A DNA stretch of 64,000 nt from Tubulanus polymorphus. Lineage: Eukaryota; Nemertea; Palaeonemertea; Tubulaniformes; Tubulanidae. The stretch is taken from assembly GCF_964204645.1 (NCBI RefSeq), contig NC_134026.1:30628650-30692649 (forward strand). Reading direction: 5' to 3'. The position numbers and the translations under genes were made by a program. Shown here in pieces: positions 1-11,230 of this stretch. The notes beneath the pieces are model-generated. The model worked only from the letters and a program-made list of their open reading frames with translations, ran no database searches and was not told the origin of the DNA. How positions within the stretch are numbered: position 1 is the first letter of the stretch; each line of letters opens with the position of its first letter.

Positions 1-711
1 GTACTAGTTATAGAACAGTATAGCGAAATAGTGAAATAGAGTATGTGCCTTGAGTAGTAATGTAAAACTGTAAGTTGATAGTTATCTCTCTCTCTCTCTC
101 TTACTCTTATGACGTGACATGAATTGACGTATATAAGAGAACTGCACTTTGTATAGACCTCTCAGATCGCACTCTTTACGTAAAAACTATAAAATATACA
201 ACACCCTCTGCTGTACTTCAAGATTGACAGGTAACGCCGGTCTGTATATGGGGTGTGATGCCTGGTGCAGTTATTTATTATCGATTTACTCCAATGACCT
301 TTTATAAGGACAAGGTTGACGCTGCTGCTACTGCTGCCATCTCAAAACCTGTAACACGATAAAATCAGCTTAGCTAAACAATTACAGTCAGTGGTTCAAG
401 TTCTTTAAGGCTTATCCATCCACTGAGGAACTGGATATGCAGGGACTCAGAATATATGCTCTTGTTTTATCCTCACAGTTGAACTGATATTCCACAAATA
501 ACGATTCATAGTTTTCGATAATTGACTGGAGGTTTTAAAACACATCAAAAATGAACTGATTCTAATTTTTAGATTCAACTGTGAAATTCTGTTCAGATGA
601 TTTCATAGAAAATCCACTTCATTTAGGACTCAGTTCCACAGTTGTTGAAATCAGCCACTCGAACATTTTGACGTGGAGAATAGGACCACGATAGAAAATT
701 TAGGAAATCAA

Positions 712-866
712 AAGCAAATTTTATTTATCAAACTTTAGAAATTGAAATAAAAAAACATAACTTTTCGGACTTTCTCTCGAGAGAGACCATCGTCAGGTGT
801 TATGGGTCCAAAAAGTTGTGTCTTTTGATTTTTAAGTTTTGATAAATTAAATTCGTTTAATCCTCT
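712..866. mobile_element. Foldback element (cgacgtttcg family, diverged)
   Basis: Imperfect inverted arms (TTATCAAACTTTAG against AAGTTTTGATAAATT, inverted) enclose a smaller hairpin. On the minus strand the hairpin has CTGACGA (796-790) and GAAA (766-763), flanked by CATAAC/GTTATG. It is related to the element at 2719-2942. Confidence 0.6.
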
Positions 867-1400
867 AAATTTTGTATATAGTGGATTTTAAACTTATTCA
901 TCTCTAAGAGCCTGAGAGAACTGTGGAATTGGATCGTGTGTCTGTGTGTTTATGATTAATCAGTCCGAACTGTGATCATAAATACATAAACAGCTTAAAC
1001 CGAGTTCATATAAGTCTGTAATATAATTACACGGTCAAGTTTATGGTCAAGAGATCATTGATAACTACATCGACACCATTCATAAAGCGGTTCTCTCCGT
1101 ACAACACGTCACTCGCATTAAACCAATCCATGAAGACAAAATCAGTTGTTCTCAATGTCGGGTAATGTTTGCTAATAATATCCGTAGTGATAATGATTTT
1201 GTTTTTCTATGTTGTATGAACGCGAGGATAATAAAACCATGTATGATCAGACGTTTACTCAACAAATGCAATCATCCTGTAATCTGGTAATCGGGATGCG
1301 TCGCCACCAGTAATAATCACGTTTATATCAACTTTGAATTTATGACATTATTAATTTCTACAGCGAACATGTGCCCTTTATGATACACATTAAATTTTCA

Positions 1401-1507
1401 GATTGATACACGGGTGTATCCAGTTGAGATAGGACACTCGGTTACAGATTGATACACAAGTGTATCCAGTTGATATAGGACACTCGGTTTCAGTTTGATA
1501 CACGGGT
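1401..1507. repeat. 46-bp tandem repeat, about 2.3 copies
   Basis: Units begin at 1401, 1447 and 1493 with GATTGATACACGGGTGTATC-like sequence. The third unit is cut short. Confidence 0.8.
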
Positions 1508-1665
1508 TTAGACCCCCAATAATGCTGCCCAAACCACCCCTGCGATGGGTGTATTTTTGGTAGTGTGTTGTCATGTATTGTGGTACAGAGGGTTAAAACC
1601 AATTTACACCTATATTGAATGCTCACATGTAGATGTCTCTAAAAGAAAGTGTGAATTATTTGTAG

Positions 1666-1794
1666 GGACCGGTTTATGCGATCCAGTGGTCACCGCTTGT
1701 GAATGATGCTTTCCTAAGCTGCAGCGCTGATTGGTCGATCAGACTATGGAAACAGGATCGAACTAAACCAATTCTATCATTCCATTCATCAACG
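1666..1794 (+). CDS. DNAI4: DNAI4-like exon a (WD repeat)
   Basis: 43 codons in phase 0 between a TTTGTAG acceptor and a GTAAGT donor. The translation begins GPVYAIQWSP and contains CSADWSIRLW, a complete WD blade edge. Confidence 0.9.
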
Positions 1795-4700
1795 GTAAGT
1801 TCCAGAAATACTCATTGAAAATGTACACATAGCAGAACTTTATACATGAACTTCAGGGCGCCAGAAAATCTGTTATAACCGAGAGTTCGTCGAAATTAAT
1901 TCATCAAAATCTTAAATCTGGGTTGAAATTTTAAGTTTGTTTTTATCCAATAAATCATTATATCCGAGTTTGTTATGAGTTTCCGCTGTAATTTAATATC
2001 TCTCGCTGAATAATCATTGTTATGGATTTTTTCAGAAATCGACAAACAGCGTTTGCTGGTCACCGAACATATCGACTGTATTCTCCTGCGTTAATGAAAA
2101 ATCTGTCGAAATCTGGGACCTGAATCAAAATACGTAAGCGCGTTTATAACATTACTGATACGCATATTTACACTGAGATTCATGTTGTTGACAATCTGAA
2201 GAAAAGACATTTCGAATACGCGATAAAATATTACATTTAACGAAGATTCCACGATGTCAAAACGAAGACAAATTAAGATTGATATCGTTCTTTATAGCGT
2301 TGGTTTTTTACCTCAAAAGAAAATGTCATTTAAATGCAAATACAGTAAATAGTGTATAGAGAGAGAGGAGAGAGAGAGAAGAGAGAGAGATGAGATGAGT
2401 GGGAGAAAGAGGAGATGACATGTCGGTGTGAAATATGGCAGCGTTTTACTGGTGCGTCGGCTAATTGCCTAGTAATAAATCAACACCTCATCTGACACCA
2501 GGATTTCTCATCAAAATCACCTCTTCTATTAACGCTGCCTTAAACACGAAAAACTTCCCCTGTAACGAGTGTTACAGACCAGTATTCTCAACAACAGGTT
2601 TTATAGATGAGCGGCCACACCTTTCACTGTTACATTCAACCCTCTGTTCAAATATCTGCAGCCCCTCTATATCATTCAGGTTGATAGAACGATAACCACA
2701 CTCAAACGTGGTGAACGGATAATAAGATAAAATCCCACTATTTACAGATTAAAAGAATTTATAAACCAGAATTTATTTATTCAATCAAAAATATATAAAA
2801 GACTCGACGTTTCGATCTCACCTGACGATGATCTCTAGGGTGAGATCGAAACGTCGTGTCCTTTATATATTTTTGATTGAATAAATAAATTCTGGTTTTT
2901 AAATTCTTTTAATCTGTAAATAGTGGGATTTTATCTTATTATTCAGGTTGATATCGATTCGCAAATTAATGTGTTCATAATATGAAAAATAGTGGATTGC
3001 TTAATTTTTTATATTGCAAATTTATAGAATGAATGCAGCCCCTTGAAATCCTGAGAAAACTGATAAAATCTCATCGGGTAGAAGTGATTTTTATATTGTA
3101 GATATTTGGATCTCGTGCGTCTTGTCAATTTAGGCATAAGATACAGTTTGATACATGAATAAAACTGCTTTTTCCATTATTAATCATGGATAATTTCATG
3201 CAGTCAGATTTAATACGAGTCTCGAGGGATGAATTCAGTTGTTTATGTTTGATTATCGTTACAGTAGAAATGGACATTTAATGTCTGTAATTCACAAGCT
3301 GTGATTTCACTGATTGCTAGATGACGTTCGATCACGTTTTGGTCTTAAGAATTAGAATCTTTTGACCTCATTCGATGCTTACAGTTTTCACTGTACCAAC
3401 AAATTACATCAAAATAGTCCTGGGCCCAGTTGCACAGTCAACCAGTCTAAGACTATAGATAGTAACAACCTGAGATCAGTCTAAAGAATAAAGACCTTTT
3501 CTTCAGTTTAAATCGAGACTGTGCACTCGGGTCGTGATGTTTAATTACTGATAGAAGTTTAAATTTATAAGATAGAAATGATTGATTCGAAGAGGAAAAA
3601 ATATTCGTAATTTATATTTTTAGATTGGATCCAATTATCCAGACTCAACCAGTGTCAGGAGCTAAACTTTCTTGTGTGACATTCGCTAGAAACACTGATG
3701 TAAGTATCTTACTATTTCTATTTGATGTGTCCTAACCCTTCAGTGATGCAGCTGCTGGTGCTGGTACTTCTGGTGCTGGTGCTGGTGCTGGTACTGGTAC
3801 TGGTGCTGGTACTTCTGGTACTGGTACGTCTTGTGCTGGTGCTGGTGCTGGTGCTGGTGCTGGTGCTGGTGCTGGTGCTGGTGCTGGTGCTGGTGCTGGT
3901 GCTGGTGCTGGTGCTGGTGCTGGTGCTGGTGCTGGTGCTGGTACTGGTAGTGATGGTGGTGCTGGTGCTGGTGCACTCTTAAGAGAAGTCTATAACAATT
4001 TTTATGAAAATGAATTTTTTGTTTTTTGAATGATCAGTTCAGAGCTGGTTTTATCATCTCTGTGGCTTCAATGAATATATAAACGTTTAAATGAATAAAT
4101 GTCACAGAGCGCGAGGAAGAGAGAGGAAGAGAGAAAGAGAGAGGGAAGATGCTGCGAGGTTTATCTCACTGTTCCCTGTTCAATATAGATGGTATTTGAC
4201 AGTGTGGATGAGTATTAGAACTTTGACATTAAATCATAATAATTGATTCAGACACAACGCAACAAAATAAAACATTTGTAAGCTATCGATCAGGCCCTGT
4301 AGCCAGGATTTTCCAAGCCGAGCTAAAAGGGGAATTTCATGCGTGGCTAAAATAGAAAATGGCAAATAGTAAATTGCATAGTTTGTGAGTTAGAGCTGCT
4401 TTGTGGACAACCTCTTCAACAATCAGCCTTTATCTAAAATATGCTGCTTTCTGAAGTTAATTTTGTACGGATGAATCTTAAAAAAAAGCGCTTAAAAATG
4501 TTCGAACGCTATGAGCGTGTTGATGGTTGTATTGTGTTGTTTGGCTAGTGTTCTGAATGAAGGTGACACTCTGAAACACTATTCCCTGTAGTTCACAATC
4601 ATCACAGATATAAACTGTCTGTTTATGTTTCCTTTTCTCTGTATCACATCCTACGTTTATATCTGTTTATGGAACCGATTGGGGAAACTGAAAATTTTTA

Positions 4701-7700
4701 TCCCGTTCAATGTTTGCCCATGAATAAATTTCCATTTCTAAAGTCAATAACGCGAGGTGTTGAATCGCTTTCGTTGTTTGAGATGTTTGTTTTTTTGCTA
4801 CTGGTTCTCATCAAACTCACCTTGCGTCTCGTGTGACGTAGAACTGCTGTAAATCTACATCACGTATTATCAATCCACCCATGATACTATATCAGCAATC
4901 GTTTTGACATCAAATCATTAAATATAGACATATCATAGAAACCAACCTTCTTTCAAATTGTGATGATCCCGTTGAGTAGATCGCGGATTCACAAAAAAGT
5001 TTTTTTTTGGTGTACTTGCTAATAGCAAAAATACATAAAAGATGCTCTTTATGTAATTTTGCTAATAATCATTTCACATTGTCAATGAGGATAGCAATTC
5101 AAACTCTAAACGTTGTAAACTTAAACTGTATCATGAAACTGCTCGGTCCCCAGAAGATGGATAGCTGTTTAATCCACCTGAAACGTCAGTGTGACAGATT
5201 TTTTGGTTGTTAATCGTCAATATTGTCAGCTTTTTTATATCGTTAAGGCTTTGTTTGTGCAGTTGTTGACTGGATGTATTTCTGTAACTGGCGGAAACCT
5301 TATCCATTCAGGAAATATTCATAACCAGCAACATGACATTTATTTTGTTCGCTGTTTTCTTAGAACTGAGATCCTCACTGATCCTAATCGTAGCCAAATA
5401 GAAACCCTTGGAAATTCTGTCACGCCCTAAACACAAATAGCAATCATTATGTTTTTGTTTCTTATTTTTTAGTGCGTACTTGTTGGTGATAGCGAGGGAC
5501 AGGTGACGGTTTATCAGTTGAAATGTATGCCAGATCCACCGGTCGCCGGGGTATGTATTCATTATGGTCGGATCTAGGAATATTGTTAGACTGGGGTCCA
5601 AAACAAAAAGGATGGGTATTTCCTGTGTAAAGCTGCCATACCGCAGGCACCAATTCTTAAGTCCATCGGAAAATTTCGGAAAGGATGAGTGTCAATTTTT
5701 AACAATCTATGTTTCGACAAAATGGCAACTTCAGTGAGTATAGCAGCTGATCCAGATGCTACCCTTAGGCTAAAAAAAATTGATACCTTGTTTCTCCACT
5801 CTGCTGAGCTTAAATGTTGACCCGGCCGGTCGCCTATCAACCCTATACATTACTTTTTTATGAAATTGTGATCAATTTTACCATAACAGACCCGGCCGCT
5901 AAAGAAATGAACTGTTTACAAATTTTATCATATTTTACAAAAATGACCCGGCCGCTGCGGAGAAACAAGGTATCATTTTTGTTTAGCCTTAGATCAGCCC
6001 GACTGCTGACAGTATATCTATAGTATATGAGTCTTTGCTCGATACAAAAAAATTGGAAAATTTCTACCTCGGAACCGAACTAGCAATACCCGGTTTTACA
6101 TTGATGGTAATTCTGGGAAAGTTGAAATATCCTTGAAATTCACTTCACGTCAAAGTGAAGTCTTGTTTGTTTTTAACTTACGTATGAATAATCTATGAAA
6201 AATTCACTGATTTTTCATCGATTTTCAGTGACACGTTTTTAACAGAAGTACTCTCTACATTCTAATAGTTATTGATTTTTGAGCTTTTAAAAAACTCTTC
6301 ACTTGACGTAAAGAATGAAACGATAATTCTAGGATTACTGAGCCATGATCTTTGCATTTGATTCTGTGCGCTTTCAATTCATGTTTTCGAGCTCTAAACA
6401 AACTGTCCATTTTTGCGGACGACTGGTTTCCTGTTGTCCACTTAATTGGACATTCATGAATTGTATTGTGGTTTCCTATCTATCCGTCTGTCCACTATAA
6501 ATCTAACTAGCCATGAATTTCGCACAAATTGACTTTGCTCATCCAACGGCTTCTTGACATGTGCAACACCGTGGTTATTAATGTCAAACGAACGCTTGGC
6601 TGCGCATCGAGACAAACTCAACAAACTCTCATCTATCATACACAGATTCATATAATAATATTCAGATGAATAATGACAAGATTTGCTTCCATCACCATCT
6701 GTATACATAATACAAGAATACACTATACTGCGATCTACTTTATATTGATCACTCTAAACGGATCTACAGTAAAGTGATCTGCAGCGATCTACTGCAATCT
6801 GATCTGCAGCGATCCACTGCAATTTGATCTGCAGCGATCTACTGCAATCTGAACTACTTTAAACTGATCTACTGCAATCTGAACTACTTTAAACTGATCT
6901 ACTTTATGCTAATCTACTTTATGCTGATCTACTGTGAACTGATCTACTTTATGCCGATCTACTGCAATCTGATCTAATTTATGCTGATCTACTGTGAACT
7001 GATCTACTTTATGCCGATCTACTGCAATCTGATCTAATTTACGCTGATCTACTGTGATCTGATCTACTGCATAAATTGATCTATCATATGATCATAAATT
7101 GCAAAATTCTCTATTCTTATCATACATCATGTGAATGTGCGCATCTTTCTGCCCGATATATCACGAGATAGTCATCATGGAATTATTCATTTGCAGTGAC
7201 TTTTTTCAGTCGTCGATAGAGGAAGGCGACGTCTTCTTATCAGTTACTGGTCATCAACAAATATATATTAGTTTCATTACGATACGGTTATCAGATGAGG
7301 CCCTGCATGGATGCAGTTTCTGCACCATCTTAATCTATTCTCTGAAACTGGGAATATGGTTCATCGATGTAATGATGTATTTTTCTACGCGAGATGCTGA
7401 TTGCTATTTTGTGGTGGTTTTATGTATTTTTCATTAGGAATGCTGATATTTTCATTACTGTTTTCATCTAATGGTTACTCGATAGTTTTGCCTCGTGTTG
7501 GTCTATCTATAAAATGAATTCCTCAAGATAGAATAATATCCTCCTCGGTACAATAATACACCTCCTCACGACTGTCATGCATGTAAATAAGTCTGGGTTT
7601 TATTGGTCGTTGCAGTGATTGCCATTCTGACCAATAATCTAACTGCCTCTTAAAACATGTTAGGACGATGGTGGCTAAATTCCTGAGAAGGTCGCACGGA

Positions 7701-9952
7701 TATTCAGCAGCTCGCCGACAAGCGAGACAATTTCTATCTGGGTACGGGTGCTCAAAATGCGGTTAAAGATAACCGTCTCACAGTTTTCGGCTAGTCTTCA
7801 GTTAGTAGATCATTTCTATTCTCAGAATCGATTCTTAACTGACAATTCACAACTGAGTCCTGGATCCAGTTCCACAGTCAAATCGGTGAAATTCGACTCT
7901 AGATTTAAAGCGCAGTATACACTTTCAATGAGTTAACTCTGAAGTCAAGTTTAACAACAACAAAAAACTGCAGTCCTGGACTCAGGAGTCAGGTCCATTA
8001 ATTCTCGGTTTACTGAAATCCCCTTTGTGGCATGTGGCTCATTTTTCAGAAAAAAAATGGGGAATGCTTCTGACCTTTCAAATCTTCAAAGGGAATATCC
8101 TTTTCTTACGGGCCTTTTGTATACATAGCAAGTAACGCTCGCTACTTACTGTTTCCGGATATAATTCATGCTCTTGATGAATAGTTATTCGTGTAAGCGC
8201 ATTTTATCAGTTTTATCCTATTAGATGTTCGTACATACATAATACATCTCATTTTGGTGTTTCGTCTATCAATCCTTCAAATAAAGACGAAATCTGCTCA
8301 AACGATCGCCGCTAATACGGTTAGGTTTAAAAGCACTTGGAGCACCAAAAAAGTCGGATGGATCCGTCGCTGGAGCGCTAATGAATAATACAACAACTTG
8401 ATATTTTATTCCCCTCGGAGAAAATATTATATTCATCAATTCCAGTGCAGTAATAAACATATCGGTGTGTTTGGCATGCGTTTGTGTGCGGTGAGGATCT
8501 TTGAACGAGTCTTCATTACATGCGAGTCATGTCTATTGCCTTTGGGAGAAATTACAACAGATTTCGATGAGGAAGTATAATTCTTGTATCGCGTTGTCAG
8601 CCGATATCGTCTGAAACTTGGTTAGGGAATAACTACAGTTGTCGTTCAAGTGACGCTTCACACGGAAATTCAACTTATTACTAAAAAAAGATGAATTGAA
8701 ATTCAATATGTTTCGTCACATGTGTTTGTTCATCCGCTGTCACAGTCAATTTCTCATTCTTAATTGCGAATGCTTTTAGTTTTATATCACTAAAGCTTCA
8801 CATCCTTAGCGATGTAGACAATCAATGTCCTTAGCAACAATTTCCATTATTCCCTACTCAAAACATATTAGATGGTTTGAAGAAGAAAACCACTATGTGA
8901 AGCAAAAACTAAGAGAGTAGTGACGTTTAAACTCATGAGCCATTTTCAAAATAGCTCCTTGTCAAATATTCCCTTAATTGGTTCTGCAATTGAATTATGG
9001 ACAATCATTTGTCTGTTGAAAGCGGATATCAGTTGGATACCGTAGTTACCGAGTGAAATGGAATTTCTTCTTCATCATGTGTTTTTTTATAAACAGTAAT
9101 CTATGATCATAAAACAGACTATATATATATATATATAGTCGGTGAGCGATGGTGAGATGATATTTATATTGGGTATTCCTTCTCCTGCTGGTTAACTCGA
9201 GTGGAAACGCAAATATCACAATCATTGTCCACTAACACGACTTGTCATATGCCTTGTCAGTATTCTATCTGTAGTCTCTCCGTACAGTTCAAGAAATTGC
9301 GGCATCGACCGCAAGAACACAAATAGATCTGAAGATTTTCTGACTGGTTCGATAGAACACCATTTTATATCTGTATGGATAGAGATGACGTATACTGTTA
9401 TTACGTAATATTAACAATGAAATAACAGTGATGTTTCTTTTGAGCTAGGTTGGAGTAATCATTAGTCAAATGATCACTCCAAGGAGCTAGTAGTTTATTC
9501 AACGTTTCGACTATGTCCAAGTAGCCACCTTCAGGATGACTATATTTCGAATATGACTACAATGTATTAGGACATAGTGGAAACGTTAGATAAACTATTA
9601 GCTCGAGGAAATGTAGTTTCACGATTTTTGTAGTTTAGATCTGATAACACAGGAATATTCCATCCTATTCCATCATATGATAATTCAATTTCATTTATCC
9701 AATTTCCTCGCTATCGTTGTCTTTCCTGGAAATAAAAGTTTCCTTGAATTGAGCTTGGTGTGGCTCACTTAGCCAAATTTGGAAAATAAAGAAAGTCAAT
9801 AGAAGAAATTCTGCAGAGTTTGTGTCGTTGACGCAGTTCATTTACTCTATGTTTATTTTGCTGTTTTCCAGGGCGATGCTTTAGAGAAAGTAATTCAGAG
9901 TTCTTTAGCCAGCCAATTACAAAGTTCTGAACGTGAAGATACGCAAGGTTAA
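1666..9952 (+). CDS. DNAI4: Dynein axonemal intermediate chain, DNAI4/WDR78-like, 3' part of gene (5 exons)
   Basis: Five exons join in phase: 1666-1794, 2036-2133, 3624-3699, 5473-5550 and 9872-9952. All have AG acceptors, and exons 1-4 end at GT donors; together they give 153 residues and a stop. The product carries the end of a WD40 propeller: FLSCSADWSIRLWKQ, then VEIWDL, LDPII and VLVGDSEGQVTVYQL, then a tail with SSLASQL. This order is what I know from DNAI4 (WDR78) intermediate chains, which belong to axonemal dyneins of motile cilia and flagella. DNAI4 is preferred over DNAI1-3 because of the ADW..LW / EIWDL / LDPII / GDS-GQV series. Upstream exons for the N-terminus and earlier WD repeats must lie left of the window, because the first exon starts in mid-propeller and I find no convincing exon in 1-1665. 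An AATAAA overlaps the region just after the stop (about 9952). Confidence 0.88.
2036..2133 (+). CDS. DNAI4: DNAI4-like exon b (WD repeat)
   Basis: 98 nt between TTTTTTCAG and GTAAGC. It encodes NSVCWSPNISTVFSC followed by VEIWDL and ends in phase 2. This is the blade after exon a. Confidence 0.9.
2350..2415. repeat. GA-rich simple repeat
   Basis: Purine tract of GAGAG/GAGAT units in a DNAI4-like intron. A similar tract lies at about 4105-4150. Confidence 0.8.
2719..2942. mobile_element. Long foldback (MITE-like) element with near-perfect arms
   Basis: Arms of about 100 bp are inverted copies of each other, from ATAAGATAAAATCCCACTAT to its complement ATAGTGGGATTTTATCTTAT. The inner part, 2806-2855, is a perfect 17-bp stem around a 16-nt loop. 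It has CTGACGA at 2822 and GAAACGTC at 2848. No open frame is present, so it is non-autonomous. The near identity of the arms suggests recent insertion or arm homogenisation. Confidence 0.8.
3624..3699 (+). CDS. DNAI4: DNAI4-like exon c
   Basis: 76 nt between TTTTTAG and GTAAGT. It completes the split Thr codon and encodes LDPIIQTQPVSGAKLSCVTF. It ends in phase 0. Confidence 0.88.
3751..3973. repeat. (GGTGCT)n simple repeat
   Basis: About 220 bp of GGTGCT units with scattered GGTACT/GGTACG variants, just inside the intron after exon c. It creates long Leu/Val and Gln/His open frames on opposite strands that are not genes. Confidence 0.95.
5473..5550 (+). CDS. DNAI4: DNAI4-like exon d (last WD strand)
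   Basis: 26 codons between TTTTTTAG and GTATGT. It encodes CVLVGDSEGQVTVYQLK and a short Pro-containing linker. It is phase 0 on both sides. Confidence 0.88.
5765..5991. mobile_element. MITE with 35-bp terminal inverted repeats
   Basis: The left end TAGGCTAAAAAAAATTGATA plus CCTTGTTTCTCC is matched, inverted, by GGAGAAACAAGGTATCA plus TTTTTGTTTAGCC at the right end. The interior repeats GACCCGGCCG three times (about 5819, 5890, 5945). There is no coding capacity. It sits in the 4.3-kb intron before the last DNAI4-like exon. Confidence 0.8.
6735..7085. repeat. Tandem array of GATCTACT-containing units
   Basis: About 350 bp of roughly 20-bp units (CTGATCTACTGCAAT / CTGATCTACTTTATG / CTGATCTACTGTGAA). 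They are grouped into a higher-order 60-bp period at about 6910-7050. Confidence 0.85.
7086..9871. other. Intron remainder of the DNAI4-like gene
   Basis: No exon is recognised. It holds a copy of the CCAGTTCCACAG family near 7860-7990, a short (TA)n at 9119-9137 and the foldback at 9446-9602. Confidence 0.55.
9446..9602. mobile_element. Foldback element, GTCGAAACGT subfamily
   Basis: Starts with an imperfect hairpin GGAGTAATCATTAG...ATGATCACTCC. Then AGCTAGTAGTTTATTCAACG is matched, inverted, by CGTTAGATAAACTATTAGCT at the end. The inside has the CTTCAGGATGACTAT motif shared with the element at 47315-47475. Confidence 0.65.
9872..9952 (+). CDS. DNAI4: DNAI4-like terminal exon e
   Basis: 26 codons plus TAA after a TTTTCCAG acceptor. 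It encodes an acidic/Gln-rich tail with VIQSSLASQLQS, the expected short C-terminus after the propeller. It lies 4.3 kb past exon d. Confidence 0.85.
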   Translation, partial: GDALEKVIQSSLASQLQSSEREDTQG

Positions 9953-10369
9953 ATAAATATACGACTGAATCGATAATATTGATTGACTGATTGATTGGTG
10001 TTGGCGGAGTCGTTTCTGATCGAACATTTTGAAAAATCTGCAGCTCAAAAGACACACAAACTACGATAAACACTGTGAGCAGACGATATGAGCTACCCGG
10101 CATTCCTTACGCTTTATCAACTGTAATTAACTAATATCAATTTTCAATATTGCTGACCGAGAGTTAATGATTTCATACTTAGTGATATTGAACAGATATT
10201 TTGATGATTTATAGCGATCATTCAGTAGCCTTTCTGTGAACTCTTTAAGAGAGACAGTGATAGTAGTCGCTATAGTTTACTGGTTTACTCGTAGACGCGT
10301 AATGAATATTGACGAGTTCCATTAAGTAGATGAATTGAAGTCCTATTTGGCCGCGGTTAATTCTGGAAT

Positions 10370-11230
10370 TCCGTAATTGTATTACATTAAAACATCTCTT
10401 GTGGTCTGAAGACCATTAATCACCGATCCGTCCACGATAGTTTCATAAATTATATTCTTTACAATTATTTATGTATGTTCACATTTTTGTATCTAAGACG
10501 CGACGTTGTTGAAAAGTCTTGTCGTTTTGAATTGGAAAGATTTAAATAAAACTGTTCTTCAGCAGTTGTTGTTATTGTAATTTTGTCGTCATCTTTTCAA
10601 CCATTCATTATTTCTCGTTACGGATGCGTGGTTTCAGTCACACGTCAGTCGGCAAGCGTAGAATGGTTCCCTAGTAAGCTAGGGTGTGTAAGCCGAGCTA
10701 ATTCACGGATATGGCCTACGGTCTCGTACACCAGTCCAATGAATTAGCTAATTCACGGGTATGGCCTCAGGTCTCGGGCGCCAGTTAGGTGGGCGAGCTA
10801 ATCACGGAACCTCGCGATATTGGCCGAGCTAACTGAAATAAAACAATATCGGTCAAGGCATGCACGTCTACGGCCAGTATGACGCGCTGTATTATCAATA
10901 CGTGCGATGTGGTCGGGTTAAGTGATGACTCGATCCGATGCCGGAGAGGCAACACACAGCAAAACGCGGAACGAAGACAAATTACTCGGCAACTAATTAA
11001 ATAAAACTAAATGCGTCAAACCCAACGGGTTCCTAAAGGCACCCGCAAGAGACAGCGTATCATTGGTGTAAAAGTTGAATTATCGAAGAGGCGCTCGTCG
11101 AACTGGAGCAATGAGTGGGAACTGAGTCTCAGGGTAACTCGGGCTGCTGCTGCTGCTGCCGCTGCTGCCGCTGCTGCTGCTATATCGACTACGATTTATT
11201 TTTCTAATTCACGATTTAATGTCCCTTAAT
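10370..11230. other. GC-richer block with LTR-like features and a small basic ORF
   Basis: AATAAA at about 10546 is followed by a TG-rich stretch. Then come two copies of GAGCTAATTCACGG(A/G)TATGGCCT (about 10695 and 10745). Next is a frame starting at a true ATG at 11011, with MRQTQRVPKGTRKRQRIIGV and ending in an Ala run coded by GCT/GCC repeats. It could be the remains of an LTR retrotransposon 5' end or an unrelated first exon. I recognise no protein family. Confidence 0.25.

Larger units (their letters stand above)
1..1665. other. Non-coding, probably intron of the DNAI4-like gene
   Basis: No exon is recognised. The stretch holds a (CT)n run near 84-101, a foldback at 712-866 and a 46-bp tandem repeat at 1401-1507. 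It is called intronic because exon a starts in mid-domain. Confidence 0.6.

Noticed and set aside
3722-3982. Long Leu/Val frame (+) and Gln/His frame (-)
   Set aside because: Both are translations of the GGTGCT simple repeat.
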